64,000 bases of DNA from positions 1,116,001 through 1,180,000 of the forward strand of contig NZ_CP013022.1 in NCBI RefSeq assembly GCF_001653955.1. The letters are read 5' to 3'. This document shows positions 32,106 to 41,959 of the stretch, in pieces. The stretch comes from Francisella persica ATCC VR-331 (GTDB lineage Bacteria > Pseudomonadota > Gammaproteobacteria > Francisellales > Francisellaceae). The notes below the pieces were generated by a model that was not told where the DNA came from, did no database searches, and saw only the letters and a list, made by a program, of their open reading frames with translations. Within the stretch, counting starts at the first letter, position 1. Every line of letters starts with the position of its first letter. A program made the position numbers and the translations under genes.

Positions 32106-32444
32106 ATGACAACAGATCAAAGACTAGAGGTTGTTTTAGAAGCTCTCGATGACCTAAAAGGTATCAATATTCAAGCTATAGATGTAGAGCATCTAACGGA
32201 TATGATGAATAAAATTGTAATTTCTACGGCATCATCAACGACTCATGCAAAAGCTTTAGCAAAAAAATTAGAACAAGAATTAAAAAACAATGATATTACC
32301 ATACTAGGTATTGAAGGTGACAATAAATCTGACTGGGTTTTAGTAGACATCGGTGATATTGTTGTGCATATCATGCTTGAAAAAACTAGAAATTTATATG
32401 CTTTAGAAAAACTATGGGATATCAAAATGCACAGAGATAATTAA
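32106..32444 (+). CDS. rsfS: Ribosomal silencing factor RsfS (Iojap family)
   Basis: RsfS binds ribosomal protein L14 and blocks subunit joining when nutrients are short. The 112-residue product has the family core KGINIQAIDVEHLTD, VISTASSTTHAKALAKKLEQ and DWVLVDIGDIVVHIM. It ends with the typical LEKLWD. nadD and rlmH, the usual neighbours, are not seen here. The downstream queG is broken. Confidence 0.93.
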   Translation: MTTDQRLEVVLEALDDLKGINIQAIDVEHLTDMMNKIVISTASSTTHAKALAKKLEQELKNNDITILGIEGDNKSDWVLVDIGDIVVHIMLEKTRNLYALEKLWDIKMHRDN

Positions 32445-32446
32445 TC

Positions 32447-33382
32447 ATGAAGCTTGAGCTTTATTTAGAGCAGTGGCAACTCAAAAATTGACTACGGTCT
32501 TTCTGAGTATATTCCATACTATAAAAAAAAATGGCTAGAGAATAAATTATCATGCTTATCTTTATTACATCATGGTAAAACATGGCTAAAAAAGGTTTAT
32601 CGTCATTGTAGCTACGTTAAACTATCTTAATCAGTCAAAACAGAGGTTAAAAGACTCAGAACAACTAGCAATATTGCATATATTTCTCTATGTGTTCGTG
32701 GTAAATATAAAGTAATAAAAAAACTTCAAAAACTAGGTTAGTTTATTGATGAATTAGCAGGTGGACATCAGTTTAGAGTTTTCACGAATAGCGCTCCTGT
32801 TTTAGAGCGTCCATTCTCTAAAAAAAAAACAGGTTTATGGTGGCAAGGTAAAAGCTCAATGCTAATTAATAAAGTCCACAGGATTCATTTTTTTTATCGG
32901 AGTCATCTATATAGTTTAAGCATGTATCAAACTTTGCCATATGCAATACAAAACTGGGAAGATGATTGATTCACGCAAGTGCATCTCATACTTAACTATA
33001 GAGAATAAAGGCGCTATAACTACTAGAACTTAGAAATAAAATTGGCACACGTATTTATGGTTGTGATGATTGTCAACTAGTCTGCCCTTTTGACAATGCT
33101 GCACCTATAACAAACAGAAAGAGATTTTTAACAGCGTGATTTTTTGGTAAATAAACCGCTTCTTGAACTACTAGTATTGTCACACCAACTGATTTTGATA
33201 AAAATATCCAATAATCAGCCATTAAGAGAAGTGGCTATGCTCTTGTGGATAAGAGATATTGCTATTGCAGTCGGTAACTCACTGTTTAGTCAAGTAAATC
33301 TCCAAGCTTTAGGAGCTAAAAATCTGAATTTATTGATAACCAATTGGTTTTAGAACACATCGATTGGGAGATTAGCAAATAA
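32447..33382 (+). pseudogene. queG: Epoxyqueuosine reductase QueG, degraded
   Basis: QueG performs the last step of queuosine synthesis at tRNA wobble position 34 using cobalamin and two 4Fe-4S clusters. Readable parts are LSEYIPYYKK, LWWQGKSSMLI, GTRIYGCDDCQLVCPFDNAA (a ferredoxin-type cluster motif) and, near the end, WIRDIAIAVGNSLFSQV and VLEHIDWEISK. Stops and frameshifts separate them and the second cluster motif is incomplete. The open piece 33144-33353 is part of this wreck. It begins two bases after the rsfS stop, so the two formed an operon. Confidence 0.85.
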
Positions 33383-33484
33383 AAACTTCTAAGTTACACA
33401 GATAAAACATTGTGATTTATAAACAGTTTGTTAGAATTACTAGGAGAAAGTATTCATTATCTAAATAACAGGAGAAACTAAATA

Positions 33485-33778
33485 ATGAAATTAACTAAGG
33501 CTTTACTTATAGTGCCACTAGTTGCTGGTACCTTAATCGCTACTTGTTTCGCAGCAACACCAGATAACCAAGATGATGTAAGCTATTCTGTTGGCTACAC
33601 AATGGGACAAACATTGAAAAATCAAATGGGTCAAAACAATATTTCTATAGATAACCAAGAAATGGTCGATGGTCTAAAAGATGGTATCAATGGTAAAAAA
33701 TCAAAACTAACTCCAGATCAAATGCAAAATGCTATGATTGAATTCCAAAAGCAAGCAATGGCTGCTCAAAAGAAATAG
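33485..33778 (+). CDS. fipA: FipA, exported Mip-like N-terminal domain protein
   Basis: The 97-residue protein has a signal peptide (MKLTKALLIVPLVAGTLIAT, cleavage around CFA). An FKBP-N (Mip dimerisation) domain alone follows: DDVSYSVGYTMGQTLKNQM, then NQEMVDGLKDGINGKK and AMIEFQKQAMAAQ. The FKBP isomerase domain is absent, as is usual for FipA, so no peptidyl-prolyl isomerase activity is expected. A good AGGAG lies before the start. It is 17 bases upstream of fipB, with which it forms an operon. In F. tularensis FipA is reported to associate with FipB. Confidence 0.85.
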   Translation: MKLTKALLIVPLVAGTLIATCFAATPDNQDDVSYSVGYTMGQTLKNQMGQNNISIDNQEMVDGLKDGINGKKSKLTPDQMQNAMIEFQKQAMAAQKK

Positions 33779-33795
33779 TTAAAGGAGTAAATATT

Positions 33796-34923
33796 ATGTT
33801 GGCAAATAAAAAAATTTTAAAAGCCTTAGCTATAGCTGCTATTACAACAAGTTTAGTAGCTTGTTCAGATAGTTCTAGTAATGATAAGTATTCAACTACT
33901 GCTACTAGCTCTAGCTCTGGTTCTAGTATATCTACAACTAAAACAGCTTCTCCTGCTGATAAAACTAATGTTATAGCTAATGCAAGCTATACTATTGGTT
34001 ATGGTATGGGCTCTAGCATAGCTGCTGATAAAAATATCAAAGTATTTCAGCTAAACAATGATAAAATTATAATTGGGTTTGAAGATGCGATAAGTGCTAA
34101 AAAGCCAGCTATTCCGCTGCAGAGTATCGCAAATAACGTGAACATGCTACGCAATAAGATGCAACAGCAAATGAATGAAAAAGCAGTAACCAGCTTTTTA
34201 AAATTAAAAGATAGTATCTATGACTCTGATCTAACTCCTAAGTCTGATGTTAAAAACCCAGCAGTAGTTGTTTATGAGTTCTTCGACTATCAGTGTATGT
34301 ACTGTTCTAAGCTTATTCCTGAAATAGAAAAAATTATGAAAGATAATAGTGATGTTAAAGTAGTATTTACTGAGTTTCCAATATTTGGTCAAAAAGCACC
34401 TGCTTCTGAATATGCAGCAGAAGTTGGTACTGCTATTTATAAATTATATGGTTCTGATGCTTACATTAAATATCACAATGGCATTTTTGCTACAGGTGAA
34501 GACGAAGGTAGCTTAAAGAACTTAACTGTTGACAAAGTAGCTAAACAAGCTGGTGCAGATATGACTAAAGTTAAAAAAACTATACAAGATGATAAGATTG
34601 CAGATCATCTTAAAGCTACACTAGAAATGGGGTTTGATCAGCTTGGAATCCAAGGTACACCATTCTTAGTCATAGCTCCTGCTAAAGATGCTACAGTTGC
34701 TAATACTACTATAATTGGCGGTTACACTGCTGTTGCTGATATACAAGCTGCGATTAATAAAGCTAAATCTGCGACTACTGTTGCAACAACTAGTTCTGTC
34801 AACCAAACTGATACTAAACAAGCTCAGGAAAACATTGATACAGTTGTAACTGAGGCTCAAGCAACTTCAGGTAGCACAAATCGATTAGCACAAAACCAAG
34901 ATGATGGTAGTGTTAAAGCTTAA
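33796..34923 (+). CDS. fipB: FipB, DsbA-like virulence lipoprotein with Mip-type dimerisation domain
   Basis: The 375-residue lipoprotein has a lipobox LVAC (acylated Cys at about 23), a Ser/Thr-rich linker (about 24-50), an FKBP-N dimerisation segment (about 59-132) and a DsbA fold. The active site is CMYC at about 167-170 (FFDYQCMYCSKLIPEI) and the cis-Pro loop is GIQGTPF at about 284-290. A low-complexity Thr/Gln/Ala tail follows residue 325. In F. tularensis FipB is an outer-membrane-associated oxidoreductase/isomerase needed for virulence, acting on many exported proteins. The frame and key residues are intact. A hairpin terminator follows. Confidence 0.93.
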   Translation: MLANKKILKALAIAAITTSLVACSDSSSNDKYSTTATSSSSGSSISTTKTASPADKTNVIANASYTIGYGMGSSIAADKNIKVFQLNNDKIIIGFEDAISAKKPAIPLQSIANNVNMLRNKMQQQMNEKAVTSFLKLKDSIYDSDLTPKSDVKNPAVVVYEFFDYQCMYCSKLIPEIEKIMKDNSDVKVVFTEFPIFGQKAPASEYAAEVGTAIYKLYGSDAYIKYHNGIFATGEDEGSLKNLTVDKVAKQAGADMTKVKKTIQDDKIADHLKATLEMGFDQLGIQGTPFLVIAPAKDATVANTTIIGGYTAVADIQAAINKAKSATTVATTSSVNQTDTKQAQENIDTVVTEAQATSGSTNRLAQNQDDGSVKA

Positions 34924-34938
34924 TAGTATTATATCTCT

Positions 34939-34988
34939 ACTAAAACTTCAACTATCTTTAATAGAGTGTGAGTTTAGTCTTTATTTTA
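34939..34988 (+). terminator. Probable Rho-independent terminator after fipB
   Basis: ACTAAAACT (34939-34947) pairs with AGTTTAGT (34971-34978) with one bulged base. A smaller inner CTAT/ATAG pairing lies in the loop, and a T-rich run CTTTATTTT follows. It lies 16 bases after the fipB stop. Confidence 0.5.
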
Positions 34989-35140
34989 ATAGCAATAAGC
35001 TGGTTTAGCATAGTCTAAGCTTTATTTTTTAGGTTGATAAAACATTTTAGACAAGCTTAATGAACTTATAATGAACTTTTTGATATTAAATCAAGTTATT
35101 TATCTGTTAAAATAAGCTATTTAAATTAATTATCTAGTAT

Positions 35141-36346
35141 ATGATGTTCGAAATTAGAAAAGGTAGTAAATATCTTATTTTCTTTGTGGTAATTTTTGTA
35201 GCATTACCATCATTTGCGATTGATACTTATATCCCTGCTTTTTACAATATCGCTAATTTCTTTAGCGTCAATGTCAATAAAGTAGCTATTAGTGTATCTA
35301 CATATCTTGTCGGTTTTAGCTTTGGAATGTTTTTTGGGGGAGCTCTATCAGATAGATTTGGGCGTAAGAAGATCCTCACTATAGGTATGCTTGTATATAT
35401 AGTTAGTACCATACTTTGTTCATTGACACATAGCTTTGACATATTGATATTAATGCGTTTTTTACAAGGATTGGGCGATTCCCCTGCTACTGTGGCCGCA
35501 ATGGCAGTACTTAAAGATTGCTATAGAGGTCAAAAACTGATAAAAAAGATGGCTACAATGGTTATGGTGTTTATGCTAGCCCCAATAGTCGCACCAATTA
35601 TTGGTAGTTTGATTGTATATATAACTGGTAGTTGGCAAGATATTTTCCATTTTCTAAGTATTTATGGAGTTATACTATTAATCTTAACATTGATAATGCC
35701 GGAAACTAATCCATCATACAAACGCTCAAAGAATCTAGCGATAAGTTTTAAGGCTTATTTAAATCATTTTATGAATATTCCTTTTATAATTGGTGCTTTG
35801 ACTGGCAGTTTGTGCTTTGGTGCTTTATTTACCTTTATCATAGCCTCATCAAATTTAATTATCGGTTACTTTAATCTTGGTTATACACAATATTGTGTAT
35901 TATTTGGCTTAAATATTTGTGGGGTAGTTTTTGCTAGTAATTATATTAGGAGAAAAGTAACTCATCTTAACCAAAGAAAATTAATCCTGAATGGCTATTA
36001 TTTTGCAATTATTATAGTAATAGTAAATATTTTAAGTTCATATTTTTTAAATAATATCTATATTTTTATATTTCTAAATGCTTTAGTAACAATTGGACTA
36101 GCACTTGTAAACATAATTACAACATCAAAAGCTATTGATTTATTAAAAGAAGGCTTTGCAGCTGGCAATGGTGTGATAAGGCTAGTTAAATTTACAGTTG
36201 CAGGTATTGCTGGACTTCCTCTAAGTTTTTTATCAATATCAAAACTTATGATTGGTGTACCTACACAACAATTAGGTTTTATAGTTATTTCAATAAGTTT
36301 ATTTTTTTTGATAAAAAAACAGACTTTTCCAAATCAGCACAATTAA
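35141..36346 (+). CDS. Bcr/CflA-type MFS drug transporter
   Basis: This 401-residue protein has about twelve membrane helices. The first helix carries ALPSFAIDTYIPAFYNIANF, typical of the Bcr/CflA group. The loop 2-3 motif A is GGALSDRFGRKKIL and RFLQGLGDSPATVAAMAVLK matches helix 4 of the subgroup. MLAPIVAPIIGSLIV (motif C region) marks the drug/H+ antiporter group. It follows fipB but after a terminator-like hairpin, so it may have its own promoter. A related transporter at 61.1-61.9 kb is destroyed, so this one may be the surviving paralogue. The substrate is unknown. Confidence 0.85.
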   Translation: MMFEIRKGSKYLIFFVVIFVALPSFAIDTYIPAFYNIANFFSVNVNKVAISVSTYLVGFSFGMFFGGALSDRFGRKKILTIGMLVYIVSTILCSLTHSFDILILMRFLQGLGDSPATVAAMAVLKDCYRGQKLIKKMATMVMVFMLAPIVAPIIGSLIVYITGSWQDIFHFLSIYGVILLILTLIMPETNPSYKRSKNLAISFKAYLNHFMNIPFIIGALTGSLCFGALFTFIIASSNLIIGYFNLGYTQYCVLFGLNICGVVFASNYIRRKVTHLNQRKLILNGYYFAIIIVIVNILSSYFLNNIYIFIFLNALVTIGLALVNIITTSKAIDLLKEGFAAGNGVIRLVKFTVAGIAGLPLSFLSISKLMIGVPTQQLGFIVISISLFFLIKKQTFPNQHN

Positions 36347-37172
36347 AAGATTTTCTTGTGAGTATGACAATAAGGTAAAGTACCTATTTTATAATAGTCA
36401 AGGTGATAGTCTTCAGCGGCGTATGGCTTCATTAATTTAATCTCTGTAGCAATTTTGTAGCTCTTTTGTGCTAATATTTGTTTTAGATCTTCCGCAATTT
36501 GTTTTTGCTTATCATCATAGTAGAAAATATCAGATTTATATTGCTCTAACTAATATCAGGTCCTTGACCATCAGCCTGTTTAAAATCATGGATCTCAAAG
36601 AAATATTTAAGAACTTGTTGTAATGAAACCTTGCTAGTATCAAATATAACTCTGACGACCTTAATATAACCAGTATCACCTCCATAGTGTAATTAGGATA
36701 TGGTTGACTACCACAGTAACCTGGCTGAAATACTACTCCTGATAGTTTTTCATATAATATTCAACTCCATAAAAACACCCTGCTGTAACAATAATCTCTT
36801 CGGTATTACTAAAATCTTCTACAGGTATAAAATCTACTGAGCAGAGTTAACACAGTAGCGAGTGTTTAACTTAGTAGCCTTCATCATGAAATATATGGCT
36901 AAGGGTGACCATCACAATTATTACACAAAATCTCAGTTCTTCTGCCATCGGCATCAGGAAGTTGTTTTACATTATTCTCAATATGTATATCGTAACTTGG
37001 CCAACCACAAGTTGAAATAAACTTGCTATCAGCTCTAAACAGTGGCGTGCCGCAATATACACGCCTTTTTGATCTAAATTATTAATCTACCTGTAAAAGT
37101 GTCTTTCTGTAGCTTTATTGATGATAATATCGTACTCATATTGCGTTAAGCTCTTGTTTTTTTTTTTAGCAT
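36344..37172 (-). pseudogene. Fused methionine sulfoxide reductase MsrB-MsrA, degraded
   Basis: From an ATG at 37172 (MLKKK, then KSLTQYEYDIIINKATERHF) the MsrB half follows. Pieces are RVYCGTPLF, SKFISTCGWPSYDIHIENNV and RTEILCNNCDGHP, with the zinc CxxC and the Cys region. The MsrA half (AGCFYGVEYYMKKLSGV, GYCGSQPYPN, GGDTGYIKVVRVIFDTSK, YHLDYYKIGTLPYC) comes next. Stops and frameshifts are spread throughout, and the MsrA catalytic pattern GCFWG has become GCFYG. The start lies just after a run of 11 T on the plus strand. Repair of both methionine sulfoxide epimers by this enzyme is lost. Confidence 0.85.
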
Positions 37173-37305
37173 TTTACTTACCTTATTACCTTGTTAAATA
37201 ATTGTTAATAATTATGATATATAAACTTTATAAAAAGTATATTCTAATCTACAATTTCTAATTGTAAATCCCAAGGTCTTTTTTAACAGATTTAAGGAGT
37301 TAAAA

Positions 37306-37781
37306 ATGAACCAACTCAAAATCATAAAATTGCTAGTGTTAGCGTTATTTATCATAGTAATATTAGCTATCGGATATTTTGTTGGTATGGTAACATCAAT
37401 AAATATCCAAAGCTGGTTTATCTACCTAGAGAGTCCATTCTTTGTCCCACCTAATTGGATATTTGCACCAGTATGGGCGATCTTATATATTATGATTTCC
37501 ATATCTGGTTGGTTAATATTTCAACAAGGGCAATTCAAGGAAAAAGCTTTTATAGTCTATGTAATGCAGTTAGGACTTAATTTTTTATGGAGCTTTGTAT
37601 TTTCTGCTGGCATAATATTGATTTAGCGCTATTAGAGATGTCAATATTATGGATATTTGTTGCCTGGAATATTATAGTATTTAGATAAATAGATAATCTA
37701 GCTGGATATTTACTCATACCTTATCTGTTATGGGTAAGCTTTGCTTGGATATTTAACTTTAGTTACGCTGTACTTAATTGA
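37306..37781 (+). pseudogene. TspO/MBR-family membrane protein, frameshifted
   Basis: Codons 1-106 are open (MNQLKIIKLLVLALFIIVIL through NFLWSFVFS) and carry the TspO signature FFVPPNWIFAPVWAILYIMI. A single frameshift near 37610 and one stop at about 37686 break the C-terminal part. That part is still readable in the next frame as HNIDLALLEMSILWIFVAWN and NLAGYLLIPYLLWVSFAWIF, then NFSYAVLN. The intact form would be the usual five-helix, about 158-residue TspO. In relatives TspO binds porphyrins. The lesion looks recent because only two changes are visible. Confidence 0.85.
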
Positions 37782-37789
37782 TCAATCTT

Positions 37790-39470
37790 TATCAGCTACT
37801 ACTAAATGTAAATAATGCAGATGTTTATCATACTGATTGACTATATCAATAATTACCTACTCATTTGAGTAGCCAATAATATCATAATATTAACTACCTT
37901 GACCTAATAAAACTTTTACCCTATTATAAGAATCGATATCTGCTTTTGTTTGATACTAAGCATAACACTATAAACAAAGTCATCGCCGGATTTGATACTT
38001 ATAATCAACTGGACATAATTATCACCTTTAGTAACTTCGCGCATTTATAGCAGTTTTTTTGCATTTTATTAGTGACCTCTAGCACTGCTGGAGTTACTGT
38101 CTATTATTGAAAATCAATATCTTGTGTTTTTGAGAGTTTAGCAGCTATAGCTACTAAGTGTTTATCTGCTTTGAAATATAAACAACTGTAGAGTGTGTTT
38201 GGATACTTTTTGATTCTTAGGTAATCTAATCTTAGTGCCTTTGTCAATGAAATAGCTATCAAAAATAAGATAAACAGAAGCGGAAGGGCACTAATAATAG
38301 TTGCTGATTGCTATCAATAACTAATGCTTGGCAGAAATTTATCAAATCTTGACCATTCAATCGTAACAATTTACAGTCATCCATAACAATGTAAAACCTA
38401 CTGGTATAAACAAAATACCTATTATTAAATAGGCGTATTGTCATATCTTTAGAAACTTTGGCTATAAATATTCCGACAAATGGTGATCAAGCTATACACC
38501 AGCACCAATAAAATAGTGTCCACTTTTTCAACCATTGTTGGTTGTTTTGATTATAGGCATATAGATTAAAAGTCTGATTAACAATAGTGCTTTAGATAAT
38601 AGCCAATATTTTAGATATAATCATGTATTAGTCCAGCTTTAATATTAACAGAAATAAGATAAAAGCTAACAGCAAAATAGCTAGTAAAATATTTAAAATT
38701 ACTTAAAGCTTTGATATCTCATTAAGGTCCTAAAGCTACAAATATAGTCGCAAGTGCGACAATTATTATGATATACAGAACTTGGATGTTTTGTGTATCA
38801 GCAAATACCGTTAAAAAACTTATACCAGAACTTACTTATATACGCACTAAAACCTGATGAGGTCCGCAAAACCCAAAATAGGGTACCCAATATCGCAAAT
38901 ATATCAATAGCATGACCAATTACACCATAGATTTTATCACTTAAAATTTGATAAAGTACCGAGCGTGGTAATAGTGATTCATGTCTATATGCAAAATATG
39001 CCAAAGATAAGCCAACTACAGCATATACAGACCAAGAGCTTCTATCCCTCAATGGAAGAAAGTTATATTCGTCACCTGTTTTACCATTTCTAAATTATCT
39101 CTTGAAAGATTAGGTGGAGTTAGAAAATAATTAGTGGCTTAGCAACACACCATAAAACATCAAACTAATTTTCATATCTGCAGAAATAGCATCGCAAACT
39201 ATGGATATTTATATACTCTGGTAGTTCATGATCTTGACCGAGATTGATATCTCCAAAACAACTAAACATCAAAACCAAACATAAGTAAACAAAGATACTC
39301 ATTGCCAAAATTATATACCCAACCAAACTTTTCTAGGATTAAACTTTAGATAACTTGAGTATTATTGGCAAAAGCCAATAGGCACTAAGATTCCCAATAA
39401 TGATAATATACTTGCTAAAACAATAGCAGGATAAAATACCTATGCTGTATAGGCATCTTTTTCTCTTTAC
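37790..39470 (-). pseudogene. BCCT-family betaine/choline/carnitine transporter, degraded
   Basis: Pieces on the minus strand are PAIVLASILSLLGILVPIGF, SADMKISLMFYGVL and the open stretch at 38798-39052. That stretch reads SSWSVYAVVGLSLAYFAYRH, then VIGHAIDIFAILGTLF. The pattern WxxYAVVGLxLAYFxYR...G..vDI.aI..TlFG is diagnostic of BCCT carriers. Many stops interrupt it and the substrate Trp box in helix 8 is not recognisable. It would have imported a compatible solute such as glycine betaine. Confidence 0.8.
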
Positions 39471-39599
39471 ATAATATACTCTAGAAATTTTTTAGTAATA
39501 TATCTACCTTAACATTTCTGACTAGTTATAGCAAAAATACACATTAAATCTATTTAAAAACACTCAGCTAAAAATCATACAATAACTAGCAAAATTGTT

Positions 39600-40291
39600 A
39601 GCTAATCAATTTAATTAAAAATATTAGCCAAAAAATCTATAAAGAAATAAAAAAACTTCATAGTTTTCAGGGACGAAAAAATCACAATATTATGTCGTTG
39701 AAGGACTTAGATGTGCTCAAGAAACACTCAAAAAACTAGTGCAACAACCTATCGCGATCTTAGTAACTGAGAAAGCTAATAGTCCAAGTTATGCCCTAGA
39801 TAAAAAGTATACTGTTACCAAGAAAGATTTTGAAGTACTATATCAAACACAAAATCCACACCAAATTTCAAGAGCTTAGATTTAATGATGATTTTTCCTA
39901 GTACTCGATAGGCTCCAAGATTCTGGTAATATCGGTACAATTCTACGAACTGTTATAGCTGTAGGCTTTAAAGAAGTAACTTTAATTTAACCCTAAAGCA
40001 ATCAGAGCTGGTATGGGGGCACAATTTAGCCTCAAATTTGGATATCTTGAAAATCTTGTTGAGCTAAAAAACATAGTAAAAATACAGCAGCGCAAGCTAT
40101 GGCTGACTACGCCACATCAGGGTATATAATGTTATGCTAAGGAATTTAAACTTGCTAATAGCATTTTAGTTTTTGGTGAGGAAGCTAATGGTATCCAAGA
40201 TTTTATGTAGTTAAAAAAACTATGATACCAACACTTAGTAATATAAAATTGCTAAATGTAGCTCAAGCTGCAACGGTCTATATATTTTAGT
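39600..40291 (+). pseudogene. SpoU/TrmH-family RNA 2'-O-methyltransferase, degraded
   Basis: Plus-strand pieces are VVEGLRCAQETLKKLVQQPI (substrate-binding domain) and LVLDRLQDSGNIGTILRTVI (motif 1, with the catalytic Asn-Arg region). Next come NPKAIRAGMGAQFSLKFGYL, SILVFGEEANGIQD (motif 2) and LLNVAQAATVYIF (motif 3). Order and spacing are those of SpoU proteins. Several stops and frameshifts are present. The exact rRNA or tRNA target is unknown. Confidence 0.82.
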
Positions 40292-40383
40292 GTTTAAGAC
40301 AAAAACTAATAAATTAGCTTTATTTTTAGTTATATTATTTTTTTGCAATAATTTTCAGCAAAAATAGGCTTTATAATTTTTTA

Positions 40384-40833
40384 TTAAATTAAAGAACTAA
40401 TATCATCAATCTCAAAACTGTTATATTTATCAAAAATTTCGACTAGCTCTGTAGGTATTTTGGTAGGTTTACCCTTTTGAGCATTTACCATAACCCATAG
40501 TGTATCTGCTTTGCATAATAATGCTTTGTCTGATTTTCTATAGATATGATATTTTCTAAATGTAGAAGTCTTAGTAATACTTTCTACCCATGTAACCGCT
40601 GCGATATCATCACCTAAGAAACCTTGTGATAGATACTCTATAGTATGCTTTCTAACAAACCATGTAAGTCCTTGAGACTTTGTCAGTTCAAAGATACCAT
40701 TAGCCTTTACATGCGCGATAGCTACATTCTGCATCCATTGTAGATAGACAATATTATTTAGATGCTTGTTTAGATCTATATGCTCAGGCAATACTTGAGT
40801 AGACAGGACAAAGTATTTTAACTGCTGATTCAT
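40384..40833 (-). CDS. Acyl-CoA thioesterase, 4HBT hotdog fold (YbgC/FadM type)
   Basis: The 149-residue single hotdog protein has the active-site helix pattern LPEHIDLNKHLNNIVYLQWM, in which the usual Asp/His pair appears as D-x-N-x-H. The HTIEYLSQGFLGDDIAAVTW strand and TLWVMVNAQKGKPTKIP also match the YbgC/FadM group. It hydrolyses acyl-CoA thioesters. Its ATG overlaps the stop of the upstream glutaredoxin-like gene as ATGA, so the two are coupled. Intact. Confidence 0.85.
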   Translation of the reverse strand: MNQQLKYFVLSTQVLPEHIDLNKHLNNIVYLQWMQNVAIAHVKANGIFELTKSQGLTWFVRKHTIEYLSQGFLGDDIAAVTWVESITKTSTFRKYHIYRKSDKALLCKADTLWVMVNAQKGKPTKIPTELVEIFDKYNSFEIDDISSLI

Positions 40834-41078
40834 TTCTCACCTAAAAAATCAAGCAAGTTACTATAATCACCTATCTGTCGACCATCTATGAAAATTAATA
40901 GTGTATGTAAATTATATTTTGCTTTGAAGGCATCTGTCTCAGCACGAGTTTTTAGATGATTATCTTCAAAACTCCAGCATTTTTGTTCAAAAAGCGCCTC
41001 CGCCTTTAGACCATACGGACAAATTTTCTCTGGTTTAACCATGTGATATAAGACTATATTTTCAAATTGATTTGTCAT
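40830..41078 (-). CDS. Glutaredoxin-like protein with CPYG motif
   Basis: This 82-residue thioredoxin-fold protein has the redox motif CPYG in KICPYGLKAEALFEQ and the cis-Pro position replaced by LLIFIDG. It ends with GDYSNLLDFLGEK, like glutaredoxins (GGxxdLxxl). The absence of the cis-Pro (TLLIF instead of TVPxxF) is unusual and could change glutathione binding. It is translationally coupled (ATGA) to the thioesterase gene downstream. Confidence 0.75.
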   Translation of the reverse strand: MTNQFENIVLYHMVKPEKICPYGLKAEALFEQKCWSFEDNHLKTRAETDAFKAKYNLHTLLIFIDGRQIGDYSNLLDFLGEK

Positions 41079-41199
41079 TTTTTTATAAATCTAAATACTG
41101 TATATTTGATAATGTTAAGTATACCACCTAGAAATATGAACTCATATACAAAAAAAAATAAGCCATGTGTACAAGTATTTATAAATAAAAATTGATTAT

Positions 41200-41749
41200 A
41201 AAATAGAGGTAAGATCTATAGATTTCTCTATTAATATTGCTTTTGAAAATGGTTGTGATTGTGTAGGAGTTGAGAATACTACAAATGTTATTATTGTATG
41301 CAGACTAGATTCCTACATAGCAACTTGGTACATCTATAGCTAGGATATATTTTGAGTTTTGATTTATAGTTTTAACAACTCTAAGACATCACCACTTAAA
41401 TCTCTATCCAGACCAATATCAAATATGCCATCTATAACGACATCATAATTACTAATGTTAATTTCTTGTAGATGATTTTTTAGATTTGAGAATTTAGTAT
41501 AGTAATTTTTATTACTTTGATTAGTTAAAATCCTATAAATATCAATGTTATAGCCTTTATTGTAGAGTTTGATAGCTGCAGCAATACCATTGTTTTCTAT
41601 ACCAAACTACCACTAAAATTTTATTTTGCCTACTAAATTTTGAAAATAAGCTTAACAATCTCATCAGAGGCATTTTTGATTAGATTTAAACCTTGGGAAA
41701 TAGCATACTCTTCAATTTGGCGATTTTGTTTAAATGTCAGAAAGTCCAT
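41200..41749 (-). pseudogene. nnrE: NAD(P)H-hydrate epimerase (YjeF N-terminal domain), degraded
   Basis: The start MDFLTFKQNRQIEEYAISQG, then LNLIKNASDEIVKLI, is open from an ATG at 41749. Pieces in other frames continue with AAIKLYNKGYNIDIY-like sequence, VVIDGIFDIGLDRDLSGDVL and KTINQNSKYILAIDVPS. That is the NnrE order: a GxGNNGxDG-like loop, then D.lfGtG, then vlAiDvPSG. The nucleotide loop is damaged and there are many stops. The family epimerises damaged NADHX/NADPHX for repair. No NnrD dehydratase domain is fused in this stretch. Confidence 0.72.
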
Positions 41750-41959
41750 GATAATTCAACCTATACCACTAAATGTATCTCTATAATAAATAAACAATAT
41801 TTACTCTCAACATAAATCAACTATAAACAACCATATTTATATAAGTTAAACTTATATATTATTATAAAACTAATGCAATAATAGTCACATAAACTTAAAA
41901 ACTAAAAAATTCAAAAGGTTCTTTCTATATTTTTATTTTGCACTATTTATCGTAAAAAT

